Below are positions 24,378 through 36,402 of a stretch of DNA of 49,825 nucleotides, one piece after another (the first letter of the stretch is position 1; each line of letters opens with the position of its first letter). A program made the position numbers and the translations under genes. The notes beneath the pieces are model-generated. The model saw only the letters and a program-made list of their open reading frames with translations, made no database searches and was not told where the DNA came from. Origin of the DNA: Heterostelium multicystogenum (lineage: Eukaryota > Evosea > Eumycetozoa > Acytosteliales > Acytosteliaceae); contig RCNN01000214.1 in NCBI GenBank assembly GCA_003667245.1, positions 1 through 49,825 of the forward strand. The letters run 5' to 3'.

Positions 24378-27300
24378 ATGGGTAGATTCGAGAAAAAAGA
24401 TGATGATGAATATGGTATGGATTAGTGATAATGAAGAATATAAATATGAACTTTTAATTAATTATGATTTCAATGAATGAATGGATAAATAAACAGAGTA
24501 CCCATTCGAACACTTAGATAAGGGTCAGGTTGTACAGGAGAAGCGAGTATTTAACGATACACAGATTCACCCAAGAAAATGTTCCTATGTTATCTCTGAG
24601 TTCCTCTACCTTTTGGCTAGAGGTGATACCTTTACAAAGACAGAGGCCACCGATGTATTCTTTGCTGCCACCAAGCTATTCCAATCTAAAGATGTAAGTG
24701 TTGAGTCATTACCTGTAATCAATCATCATATATACTTATAAAATATATATAAATTAATAACTTTTAGATTCCCTTAAGAAGAATGACATACTTATTGCTC
24801 AAGGAGTTCTCAACTATATCACAAGATGCAATCATCGTAACATCATCTTTAATCAAAGATATGTCACACAAAATTGAACTATACAGAGCCAATTCAATCA
24901 GAATCTTATGTAAAATTATTGATGTAAGTCATATTGTGGTCGATCCAGTCGGAATCACTGGATAGCTTTGTTTATTGTTGATACTAATCGAACGGTTGGT
25001 GTTGATGTTGTTTGATCATTATAATAACGCTATGATCATTAGGCTTCTTCATTGCCACAAGTAGAAAGACATTTCAAACAATCGATTGTAGAGAAAGATC
25101 CACATGTATCATCAGCAGCTTTGGTTTCAAGTATTCATCTGTTGCGTATTGCACCAGAAACTGTGAAGAGATGGGCAAACGAAGTACAGGAAGCAATCTC
25201 TAATAAATCAAACATGGTGCAATATCACGCTTTGGCTTTGCTCCATCGTATCAAGCAACACGATCGTCTTGCCGTTACCAAGTTGGTCAGCTCACTCATT
25301 CGTGTATCACTCAGATCACCATATGCTCAATGCTACCTCATTCGTTGTGCCGTCGAGGTTATTGAAGAAACCAACACAGAGTAAGTCTATCATTATTATT
25401 ATTATTGTCATTTACCTCTAGTAATCCAAGTTTGAGAGATGTAACTAACGATCGTTGAATGGATCAAACAAACAGGGACAGAACATTCTACGACTACATT
25501 GAAAGTTGTTTGAGAAACAGAAATGAAATGGTTGCCTACGAAGCAGCTAGATCGATTTGCTCATTGAAGAATGCATCATTGAAGGAGTTGACATCTGCAG
25601 TTGGTATTCTCCAACTGTTCTTGAGCTCCTCAAAGCCAACTCTTCGTTTCGCTGCAGTTCGTACACTCAACAAGCTTGCACAAACCAACCCACTTGCAGT
25701 CGTCCCATGCAACCTAGACATGGAGAATCTCATTTCCGACAGCAACAGAAGTATTGCCACACTTGCTATCACTACACTTTTGAAGGTAACTAAAGTTGGC
25801 AGCTGTAGCCAAGCTCTTTCATATACTAACTGAGCCTGTTCTTTTATCTTAGATTGGAAATGAATCAAATGTAGAAAGACTTATTAAACAGATCTCCAAC
25901 TTTTTAGGTGACATCAACGATGAATTCAAGATTGTAGTAGTAGAATCAATCACAATGTTGAGCATCAAGTTCCCAAAGAAATTCAAGCATCTAATCATCT
26001 TTTTGAACAAGATTCTCCGTGATGAAGGTTCACTCCAACTCAAACAAACAACTCTTGATGCCATCTTAAATGTTGTAAATCACATCCCAGAATCCAAGGA
26101 AATCGGTATGTTATCATCGTTTCACTCGTGACCATATAATTCTAATATATGTTCATTAATCATTTAGCTTTGAATGAGTTGTGCGATTTCATTGAGGATT
26201 GTGAATATACAGATTTATCAGTACAGATTCTCCACTTGTTGGGACAAGAAGGACCACTCACTTCTTCACCATCCAAGTACATCCGTTATATTTACAACAG
26301 AATTTCATTGGACAGCGGAACTATTCGTGCTGCTGCAGTCACTTCAATTGCCAAGTTTGGTCTGCTCTACGAGCCAATGAGACAAAAGGTTGTAATTCTC
26401 ATTCAACGTTGTTTGATGGACGAAGATGACGAAGTCCGTGACAGAGCTACACTCTATTTGCGTTTATTCAAGGAAGACAACATGAAATTGCTGGGACGTA
26501 TATTGATGGAAGACGTCCCTGTTCCATTGGTCAACTTACAGCGTTCACTCGAGGCTTACCTCGAGTCACCTGCCACCGAGCCATTTGACATTACTAAGGT
26601 GTCAACTGTCATTGAAACTCACTCACCAGTTCTCACTGGTGAAAAGGGATCCAAGCCATCAAGCGTTTCCAACACACCAAAGGCAGCTTCACTCTCTGGA
26701 GACAAGGCAGCTTCTGGTCAATCTCTACAAGAAACATACATTGCCCAACTCGCTGCTATTCCAAACTTTGCTACCTATGGTAAAGCTTCTCAAGTCCAGT
26801 GAGATTGTCGAGTTGACCGAGACTGAGACTGAGTACGTTGTTAGTTGCGTCAAACACATCTTTGCAGAGCACATTGTCTTCCAATTCAACGTTACCAACA
26901 CTCTCAATGACCAATTGCTTGAGGAAGTCTATGTCAAGATGGTCCCATCCAATCCAAAACTTGTCAAATACGAATTCCACTTGCTTATTGAATCACTCCC
27001 ATACGGAGAGCCACACTCATGTTATGTCTCTGTCCGTATTCCACCAGGTGCCTACCCAACCCTCAGCTTTAGCAATATGTTGAAGTTCAAGGTGCGTGAG
27101 GTCGACCCATCCACAGGTGAGGTTGAAGAAGGTGGATTTGATGAGCAATACAACATTGAAGATTTGGAGGTTGTTCCAAAGGACTACATGTTGCGTGCAG
27201 TCTGTCCAAATTTCCAAGACGAGTGGAAGCGTCTCCCAGAAGACATCCAATCAGTCCAAACTTTTGGTTTGGTATCTATCAAGAATATAGACGATGCCAT

Positions 27301-27532
27301 CAAGGAGCTCATTAAGACTCTCTCAATGGCACCTTGCGAGAAATCAGAGGTTGCCCAACCCAAAGCAAACAAACACATTTTATACCTTTCTGGTCGTTTC
27401 GTCAATGGTACATCAGTTTTAACCAGAGCCAGAATGAAGATCGATGGAAGTGGACAAAGTGTAGACGTTGAATTAACAGTGAAATCAGAAGATGAAATTA
27501 TAAATGAATTTGTATCATCTGCTTTCGCTTAA
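24378..27532 (+). CDS. copG: Coatomer subunit gamma (COPI gamma-COP)
   Basis: Gamma-COP is part of the adaptor-like F subcomplex of the COPI coat, used in Golgi-to-ER and intra-Golgi transport. The alpha-solenoid trunk runs from [20 protein letters not shown] through [64 protein letters not shown] and [16 protein letters not shown] to [20 protein letters not shown] Ser/Thr/Pro hinge (about 26600-26740) leads to the appendage ([16 protein letters not shown] to the stop). Six introns are clear: 24415-24496, 24694-24767, 24924-25042, 25381-25475, 25786-25852 and 26106-26167. Exon junctions keep frame. One frameshift, at the AAA run 26782-26784, separates trunk plus hinge from the appendage; removing one A restores the family sequence. 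Length matches the family (about 880-900 residues). Confidence 0.97.
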
Positions 27533-28339
27533 ATAATAGTAATCAAAAAATCAAATTAGAAATAACATTATCTTTATATAACAAAAAACTAAAAAAAAAA
27601 AAAAACAAATAGAAATATAACTATAACTATATCAAATAAAATCAATAAATAATTCATAATTCTGTTTATTATAAATTAAAAAGCAATAATAGCCTAAAAC
27701 TAGTATGGGGACACTACCAATGAAAAATTGGAAGTAGAGGTGGTAATCAACCCGACTGATCATTTATGATGGGACACTTGGATACAAGTTTTGGGGTGGT
27801 GCCCCTATATGTTGTGGTCGTTTTTTGTTTTTGCAAAAATTTTCGTCATTTATTAGCTGTTTAGTTTTTCCATCAAAAATTGACCAAAAATAGAATGAGA
27901 TGTTTGGTCCACCAGGGTGTGAAAAGGGAACTAGTTCTGACCTGAGTTACACTGAATATTTCAGTGATTTCCGAGAACTTTAAGGTGAAAGAGCCATTTT
28001 GATCAATTAAGTGCAATTTATGGTGACAAAAGGGAAGATGTTCCTTCTTAATTTAGATTAAGCTCATCTAAATACTTTAATACCAAAAAAAATATAATAT
28101 TAACCGAATAATAATTAAAGACAACAAACCAAAAAAAAAAACAATAAGTATAAATAGTAATATTGTTTACCAAGTACCTTTTCATTTCAAAGAGAATAGA
28201 ATCATACATATGTATCTAAAAATAACTAGAAATAATTATTCATTGTTTAAACATCAATACAATTATAATTATTATAATATTATTTATCAATTGAATCTAA
28301 TCAATATTAAATAAAAATTTATTAATAAATAACTAAAAG
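27533..28339. other. Intergenic with a less AT-rich non-coding island
   Basis: Flanks are very AT-rich. The block at about 27690-28050 has more G and C and no sustained reading frame. It holds two short hairpins: GGGG/CCCC (27793-27796 with 27802-27805) and a 7-bp stem CACTGAA/TTCAGTG (27950-27956 with 27960-27966). It might be an unannotated ncRNA or decayed sequence; I cannot assign it. Confidence 0.35.
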
Positions 28340-28534
28340 ATGGAGTTCTTGGTATTTAGTCACCTTTTAAAAGATTCAAAGAATGATGCACTTTTCTTTT
28401 CGAAAAGGCCATATAAGAAACAGTATGATCCGTTGTTGTATACACCTCCAGTAAACCCAAAGAGTATGAAATTCTCGATATCTGGTTCTGTTGGTATCTC
28501 TGTCAAACAAGAATCTGGTTGTTTATTAAGATAA
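28340..28534 (+). CDS. Doubtful small ORF, 64 aa
   Basis: An intact frame from an ATG preceded by AAAAG to TAA. The protein contains FSKRPYKKQYDPLLYTPPVN and MKFSISGSVGISVKQESG, with no low-complexity run and a composition unlike the AT-rich flanks. I know no family. It is flanked on both sides by long non-coding stretches, so it may be a genuine small gene or a fragment. Confidence 0.35.
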   Translation: MEFLVFSHLLKDSKNDALFFSKRPYKKQYDPLLYTPPVNPKSMKFSISGSVGISVKQESGCLLR

Positions 28535-29715
28535 ATAAATAATTATATTTTCCAATTAAGTATGTATAAAATAGTGTAGAAGTATATTCTAATATTGGTC
28601 CTAATAATAATGTTTAATAAAGAATAAAAATATCATAGAAATAGAAAATTATTCTTAGATAATATTATTATTTAGAATGAATTATAAAAAGAGATGGAAT
28701 AGATAATTCCTATGTTATAATGGTACTTTAATAAATAGATTCGATTGGTCCAACAATTTAACTAAAATTAAATTCAACAACATTTATTTTTGATTTGGAA
28801 TTTATTATTACTACAATATATATGTTGGTATTAAACCACTTTAACACCTTCATTTATACTATCGATGTTTGATTATTTTATAAGAATCCATTATTGAGTC
28901 TGGGAAAAATACATTAGGGATGTGAAAGTATTTTCAGGGTTCTCAATTAATTTTCTTATTTGTACTTAATTGTAAACGTTGGAAACCACAAAGCATAGAC
29001 AGTCCACCAAAAGGTTGTTAGATGTACTTTTTTGAAGAAAATTGATAGGGACATTCTTCTTAGTCTTTTTCTTATCTAGTTGATGATACATTTATTTACT
29101 TAATCAAATTTAGTTGTTTAATAAATTAAAGATGATATTTGGTTAATTAATTGATTGATGAAGAAAGTGAAGTTGATATTGCTGATTATGAATCAACAAA
29201 ATAGTATTAATAAATAATATAATAATACAATGAATAATTTACATTATCTTTAACTTCACAGTTCATTTATTTAAAAATATCCATTTGGAATTTAAACATC
29301 CCTAATAAATTCTTTCGGAAAGAACGATAAAAGCTAATTTATCTATTGATAACTTTTGTTCTATTTAGTGTTGTGGTTCATACATTGATGAGTTGTGGTG
29401 TGTTTTGATGGGAAATTCAATCTCCTAAATCAAATCAAAACCACAACCACTTTTACACATCCATATACACATCCACGATATGTGTGTACATATATATTCA
29501 CATGCAATCAAAACTTTAAGTGGTTGATTCATATGATAAATTGAAAATTTGATAACTAATCATATATTAACATTATATTTTTATTAATATATACATATTT
29601 CCAATTCAACAATGATATATCAATGTCAAAGTCAAAGTCAAAGTCATGCTGAATATTTTGTTGACTAGCCAATACATGGTCAAAATATTGGTGAAGTTAT
29701 TCTATTGATTGTATC
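28535..29715. other. AT-rich intergenic region
   Basis: About 1.2 kb with no convincing ORF. A short GTCAAA repeat occurs near 29624-29645, close to the end of the acetyltransferase gene. No RNA gene was recognised. Confidence 0.4.
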
Positions 29716-30420
29716 TCACATTGGTAAAGCTGTTGATACGATAGGCTTGATGAGTATTTCAAATGAGATGTTGTCAATGAATGGCCGACTATCGTGATCT
29801 GGGTTGAAGAATGGAATTGTAACACCCGTGGAAATATAACCTATATGATTGTACCACTTGATCAACTCGTGTCTTATAGAAACCACCTCCAATACTATTT
29901 CCTTAACATCACGCCAATTCGTCTGGATGTATTGCTCGGAGAATCGCATCAACACACCGCCAATTCCATCGCTTTGCAATCTACAATCTACACTGAAAGT
30001 ACCAATATATGCCTTTTCACCTTCTTTCACAATCTTGATATTTGCAATTGGTTTGCCAATTGTATTTGATGGCGCTTCACTTGAATCAAGTCGTAACTCT
30101 AATACAAAGTACAAGAGACTGTCATTCGATTGCTTCAAGAGATCAGCTCGTAATGAGTGAGAGTCCAATCTTTTACCAGCAATATAATGTGTCTCATTGG
30201 TCCATCCCAGCGGCGTAGACTGTGATTGCTTAGTACTTAAATCAGCACCTTGCGCCTCACTCAATCTAACATTGTTACCCACAATAACAGGTTCTGATTT
30301 CGTTCCACGATATGAATAGTTGATCAAATCAGTCAGACAATCGACATCATCCAAAGTCGCCTGTCTAACATATAATCCTATATTTTCTCTTTTGGTGAAT
30401 CCAATGATTGTATTTAACAT
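29716..30420 (-). CDS. GNAT-family N-acetyltransferase, 234 aa
   Basis: One of the few frame-intact genes here. Residues about 14-35 (IGLYVRQATLDDVDCLTDLI) form the usual N-terminal GNAT strand and helix. Motif A is visible at about residues 145-175: YIGTFSVDCRLQSDGIGGVL, with the Q-x-x-G-I-G-G loop that binds the acetyl-CoA pyrophosphate. Motif B follows as IVLEVVSIRHELIKWYNHIG, where the Tyr is in the position of the usual general acid (YxxxGF/GY). An insertion of about 60 residues (around 45-105) separates the first helix from the next strands, longer than in typical bacterial GNATs. The acceptor substrate cannot be read from the sequence. The TAA stop region abuts a long intergenic spacer; the promoter is divergent with the PARP gene. 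Confidence 0.85.
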   Translation of the reverse strand: MLNTIIGFTKRENIGLYVRQATLDDVDCLTDLINYSYRGTKSEPVIVGNNVRLSEAQGADLSTKQSQSTPLGWTNETHYIAGKRLDSHSLRADLLKQSNDSLLYFVLELRLDSSEAPSNTIGKPIANIKIVKEGEKAYIGTFSVDCRLQSDGIGGVLMRFSEQYIQTNWRDVKEIVLEVVSIRHELIKWYNHIGYISTGVTIPFFNPDHDSRPFIDNISFEILIKPIVSTALPM

Positions 30421-31090
30421 ATTATTTGACTATAACCAATCTACTATATTCTAAAGATTTCCCCTTACACGTACACAATCAATCAATCAATCATTTAAAA
30501 ATCTGAAAAAAATTCATTAATTCATGAAGTTAACTAATGTATTTAGTAGTATTATTATTATGATTATATTCGTTCATTATCACACACCCCAAATTTTGAA
30601 TTTAATTTTATAAAAAACATTTGGAATTCATAAGATATTTAATTAATTCCTTGATCTTTAAAGATTTCCAAAAATTTTTATTTTCCAGTAAAATATTAAT
30701 TTTTAAAATTTGGTCTTGTCCTTTTTCATGATCAATTACATCACACATACCATATTCATTCTTTTTTTTTAGTTGTTTCTTAAACTAAACTCTCTATTAT
30801 TGTGTGTTTGTGTGTTTTTATTTATTATTATTAATATATTGTATATTTTCTGACATCATCTAAATTACTTCATTGCTTGATGATTAATTTCAATTGCAAT
30901 TGAAAAACAAGATACAATAATTAAAACACTAACATCACATCAGTTCAGTTCAGTTAGTGCAGTTTAGTTTAGTTTAACTTAGCTTAGTTCATATTCAACG
31001 CCAAATCAACCGTTAGTTAGTTGTATTGTAATTATTAGTTCGTCATTCCAAGTTATTAGTTTAAAGTATAGAAGAGAAAGATAGGAAGAA
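30421..31090. other. Divergent promoter region, GNAT and PARP genes
   Basis: AT-rich spacer between divergent genes. An A-G-T-T-C/T 5-mer repeat cluster occupies about 30941-30990 in the likely PARP leader. No other feature was seen. Confidence 0.4.
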
Positions 31091-34000
31091 ATGTCTCTAT
31101 TTGAAAAATTGTACTTTTTTTGTGTCTTCCGATGTGAAGTCCAAGCTACAGCTCACTAAAACCATCAAGGAAAACGGTGGAAATGTCAGCTTCTTTGTTA
31201 CTAAACAGTGCACTCATTATGTCACTGTCGAACGTGAATTCAACAATCAGACCACTAACATCAAGAAGGCCACCACACTTGGAGTCAAAATTGTGAATGA
31301 GGATTTCGTCACTGAATGTATCGATCGTAACACTCTTGTCGATGAGCGTTCCTATAAATTTGTTGCTAAGCCAGTGCCAAAATTGTTCGACACTGATAGT
31401 TATTCTACATCGCCCATCAAGAGAAGAGAAGTCGAGCCAATTCCAGCAACCACCACTGCAGTCTTTTCGTCAAATTCAACTACTTCACTGTTTGACTACT
31501 CTGAGCAAAAGCAAACTCCTCCCAAAAAGGTTCAACCAAAAGCAGCAGCTGTCACCAAACCACCAGTGAAGCCATCAACAGTGCCACTCAGACGTAAAAT
31601 CATAGATTCCGAAGATACCGAACTTGAACAAACTGAATTCCAATTCCCAGTCTTCCAGCCAGTTACTGTGACATCAACTTCTCTCTTTGTCCCATCCAAT
31701 GCTCCATATGCTTCTGCAACAACAGCCAAAAGCAGCACATCTCCCACTTTCAGTATCAGTAACAACAATAACAACAATAGCAACAACAACAATAACTCAG
31801 ATGACAAATATCCATTGATCCCAAAGCCAAGAAATGTCAAATGCACCTTGTTTGAATTTGGTTCCCCAAAGGCACCATTTTTCCCAGAGAACTATACTAC
31901 CATCAAAACTCATACTCTCCAGGTAAGTTTAGATCTTTATATATGTCCATCACACCACTGACTGACTCGCCATATTACTTCGTTTAGTTTACTAATCTCA
32001 CTGACAACAACAACAAATATTACATTTTGGAACTTCACGAAGCCACACACTTGGGTGGTAAAGTGTACCGTCTTTATACTAATTACGGTGTATGTATCGC
32101 CGACTGATAATCTGATAATATCATCTGTGACTAACCAATTATTTTTTTCAAATATTCAGAGAACCTCTGGAAGAGCAACAAAAGAATGCAGATTCCCAAG
32201 CAATCTGGACGAAGCACTTAACTTGTACTCCTCGATTTACAATGAAAAGACTTCGGACAAGAAGGGTTACAAGCCAGTTAGTTTGACTGCTTCAAAGATT
32301 ACTTCAACATCTGATCAAACTCCAAAGTCTGATGACACACCATCAAATTTACCAGTTGAAATTCAATCGTTGGTAAAAACTCTCTTTGCTGAGGCAACAA
32401 CCCATCTCACCAACAGTTGTTCTGCCAACATCACTGAGAATGGTATTGAAACTCCTCTTGGTGTGCTCTCAATGGAGCAAGTAGAGAAGGGAGAGAAGGT
32501 ACTCGACAAGATCCACATTGAGTTGAAGTCGTCTTCACCATTGGAAACTCGTTTGGCTCAACTCAGTTCCGAGTTCTACACTATTATTCCCCACAAGATG
32601 GGGCAGAACTAAGGCCGATGTCGATCGTAGTGTCATTCGTAATCTCGATCAACTCAGCGCAAAGGTTGACTTGCTCCAATTGATGAAGGATCTTTTGAAA
32701 ATCAATCAGTCTGGTGGTTTGAGCGGAAGCAGTGCCATCGACATGAAGTATCGTTCTCTCAAGTCTGAGATCACTGCTCTTCCACATTATTCGAGCGAGT
32801 ACAAATAATATCTCTCGTTTGATAACTGACACTCAGGGTGATAAAACTGCCACCATCGCCAATATCTACAAGATCAATCGTCAAACTGAATCTGCTGCTT
32901 TCAACACTTCCATTACACCAACCAAGCTTCTTTTCCACGGAAGTCGTCCTGCCAACTTCGTTGGTATTCTTTCTCGTGGTATGTTGATGCCAAAGGTCAT
33001 CGTAAACAATGGTGGATCACGTACTGATTTTCGGTTTCCTCGGTGCTGGTATCTATTTTGCCGACAAGTTCTCCACTTCTTGTTTGTATGCTCACCCATC
33101 CACTGTTGAGCCTGGAAACAACTCACGTTTTTATCTTGGTATCTGAGGTTGCTCTGGGTATGGTTAACAAGCTCACAAAGATTGATTCGACCCTTACCAA
33201 GCCCCCACCCGGTTATCACTCGTGTCTTGGAGTTGCCAACAATGGAATTAACAAATCTGATTTCAAAGACAATGAATATGTTATCTACAACACAAATCAA
33301 CAGAAACAACAATATTTAATCCAATTTACATTGACGGATCAGTTCCTGTTACTCATGTGGAAGCTCCAGCAACCAGCTTTGTCTCCAAACCAATGGCTCT
33401 CCCTGCACTCACATCGAATTCAGTTCAACCATTCGTTGCACCCAAGCCAACGATGCCTAAAATCTCAAAGTGGTCAGATTCACCATTCGAAGATACCGCA
33501 CCTTTCAAAACCATCATACACACCAACACCAGTATCTCCAACCTCTACAGCCAAAGTTGCATCAGTATCTAAGTCGACATTCGAAGAATTCCCAGAAGAA
33601 ACAAAATACCGTGAGATGTTCGCTTCTGATTCGAACATCAATAAAACCAAATTCCTAGGTTTAGAAGAGGTCTTCTCCGTCAGTGAATATCGCCAATCAC
33701 ATACCGATATCTCTTCAGAATTCGTTTATTATGCCCTTCATCAGAAATAAGATCTATGCATCCAACTCTAGCAAAGTGGTCGAAAATCTCACCGCCTTCC
33801 AATCCAATTGGACTAAATTCTCCAACAATATGTTTGGAAGTGATTTCAACTGGAACAATGTATTTGTAGCAGGTGGTGCAGTTCTCAAGAATTCGCTTGT
33901 AGTTCCTGCGGAGTTTGAATCCAATTGGGGAGATTCTTGACATTGATATCTTTTTGTATGACCTCTCTGTAAATGCAGCAAATGAGAAGCTTCATTATCT

Positions 34001-36389
34001 CTACAACTATTTCAAGACAAAGTCACCCTCAATGGACATTATTAGAACCAAATACGCCGTAACATTTGTTAATGCAAAAACCATCACGTACTATCCAAAT
34101 TGTATTGCGTATCTATCGTTCGCCAGCTGAAGTTCTTATGGGATTCGATATCGACTGTTGTTGTATTGGTTACGATGGTAGCAAAGTGTATGCCCTTCCA
34201 CGTGCAAGACGTGCCATTTCATATGGTGTTAACTGTGTCTCCATGTCTCGTCGTTCACTTACTTACGAGTCCCGTCTCTTTAAAATATGCCAGACGTGGT
34301 TTTGGTATCTTGGTACCTGGTTTCTCACGTTGCATGATTAATCCAAATGTCTACGCAATGCCATTTGACCAGTCGACTGGTTTAGCCAGATTAATGCTTT
34401 TGGAACAAAAGTACATCACATCTTATTGTGGACGTGTTGTATTTGATGATAAATCTGACTATGACAACATTGATATTCCCAAGGAATACAACTACACTGT
34501 CAGAGGTTTAATCAACATTGTCAACTACAAGGACAAGTCGCAATTCTTTGCCAAGAAGTTAGGTGATTTCAAGCACAAGCATATTGCAGTAACTGGTTAC
34601 GAGTCTGCTATGCAAGGTAAAGCTTCATGGTGTAAGAAGTGTAAGTCTGGAGATATACCAACCAGTCATGGTGGCGACTACGTGCATGGTCCAATTGAAT
34701 GGGTAACTCAGAATCCAGGTCGTCAATTATTGACTGGTTCTTTCCACCCAGTCAACGATGACCAATGGGCAGCTGGTGCCACGATACCATCCAGAATTGA
34801 CACGATCGTCCAAAACAAATGTAATGCCGCTCTCGATCGTCCTATTAGTTTACCAAGCGAATTCTTGGACCCACTTGCCAAACTCAGAAAGTCATATAAT
34901 CCAATTATCGCAGAGACTCCATATTTACTTCACTCTGCTTGTGCTTACGGATCACTGGAAACTGTCAAATCTATTATTCACCAGTACAAGGCACATATCA
35001 ATATTCCATCTGACACTGGATTCTATCCAATTCACTACGCTTGTATCCGAGGTAGTATTGAGCTAATTAAGCTACTAGTAGACAACGGTGCAATCCTGCG
35101 AGTTCGTTCTAGAAACTACCATAAATTCTCCTGTCTTATCATTGCTCAATTCTACAAAAACACACCTGTCGTTAATTATCTTCTACAACAACACCCATTA
35201 CTCGCCAGAATAAAGTGTAATGTTCCAGGCAAAAAGACCTTCCAAAAGTGGAGAATCCTGATGGGTTCTGATCAATCAAGTGTCACTGATAAACAGCCCC
35301 CCAACCAAACTATTTTTACCGCTATTTTTGAAATGTAATGTTCCAAAAGCCAATACCCTTTTGGAAGATCCAAAATGTCCGCTTATTGACCCAATTGGAA
35401 ATACACTCTATCACTATGCTGTACTAAGTTCCGATCCAAAGAAAATGATTGATTTAATTGATAGATTTGTCAATAAGTCTCCAAAGAAATCGATCACTCC
35501 TATGATGGAAAATATCTTCAATCAATCAGCTTATCTCTTTGCTTTGTTGGCAATGTCTTCACTTAGACCACTCAGCTTCCATACTAGTGAATATTTGACA
35601 CCAAGCAATGTCATGAAGGATTTAGAACAATTTGTCAATCCATATAAAGCATTAATTAATGCCGTGGCTTTCAACTCTCAAATTCCAATCAACTACTTGA
35701 CCCAAGCTTATCATCAAAGTATGGGAATAAACTCAAAGCCAGGTCTCATGCAAGGAATGGTATTGGCACCATCACCATCACCAGTACCAGAAAAGCCACA
35801 AGCCTCCCTATTTGGTGTCGGTGGTAAGTTTGCGGCAACTAGTCCACCAGTTCAATCTATCAATCTATTCAAAAGCAATAGTCCAAGTAAATCACCACCC
35901 AAGTTTGGTGGTTCTCCATCTTCTGAAACCCAACTAACTTCAGGTGGTGTATTTGGAACCACACAAACAACTCCCACAAGTGGATTTGGATTTGGAACTT
36001 CACAACCAACTCCCACAAGTGGTTTTGGATTTGGAACTTCACAACCAACTCCCACAAGTGGATTTGGATTTGGAACTAGTCAATCATATCCATTTAGAAG
36101 TAGCAATCCACAATTCCCACAAAACATGGGAAATACAGCTATGTTGCAAGTTCCAAAGCCCTTATCATCTGACTATCCTGACTTCCTCCGTCCTGGATTC
36201 ATAGATTACGACAATTCCTCACAAGTAGCCAAGGTTCTACTTTTGGTGAATGGTTTGAAAGACAAGTTCAACGATCTCGAAATATTACAGCTTAGAACTA
36301 TGGCACTCAAATTGAAAATGCCAGTCTTCAACTGTGTTGAAGCATACAATATCGACAAAAACATCGATGCTTTTGGTAGATTCATTTAG
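31091..36389 (+). CDS. Giant PARP: BRCT, WGR, PARP, NTase-like, ankyrin, FG repeats
   Basis: The start is the ATG at 31091 (MSLFE). Domains in order: BRCT (31101-31370; NCTFFVSSDVKSKL, ITVxGG-type turn KENGGNVSFF); Ser/Thr linker with an Asn run; WGR (31990-32210, GGKVYRLYTNYG|RTSGRA); helical regulatory domain (about 32340-32780; PLGVLSMEQVEKGEKVLDKI); PARP catalytic domain (about 32800-33330) with LLFHGSRPANFVGILSRGM (His), GAGIYFADKFSTS (Tyr) and DNEYVIYNTNQQ (Glu), a full H-Y-E triad; a Pro/Ser linker; an NTase-like domain (about 33830-34700; FVAGGAVL, GDSDIDIF, LRIYRSPAEVLMGFDID, GLARLMLLE); ankyrin-like repeats (34900-35250); FG repeats (35971-36087); and a conserved tail. H-Y-E PARPs build poly(ADP-ribose) from NAD+ in DNA repair. 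Introns: 31923-31987 and 32090-32159. Frames break near 31110, 32610, 32800, 33030, 33110, 33310, 33530, 33750, 33937, 34090, 34290 and 35310. No intergenic-like DNA interrupts it. Confidence 0.85.
35971..36087 (+). repeat. Three 39-bp tandem repeats encoding FG motifs
   Basis: Units at 35971-36009, 36010-36048 and 36049-36087 are nearly identical. Each encodes a 13-residue PTSGFGFGTSQPT-type unit inside the PARP fusion gene. The FG spacing recalls nucleoporin FG repeats. Confidence 0.9.
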
Positions 36390-36402
36390 AATTTGCTTAA
36401 CT

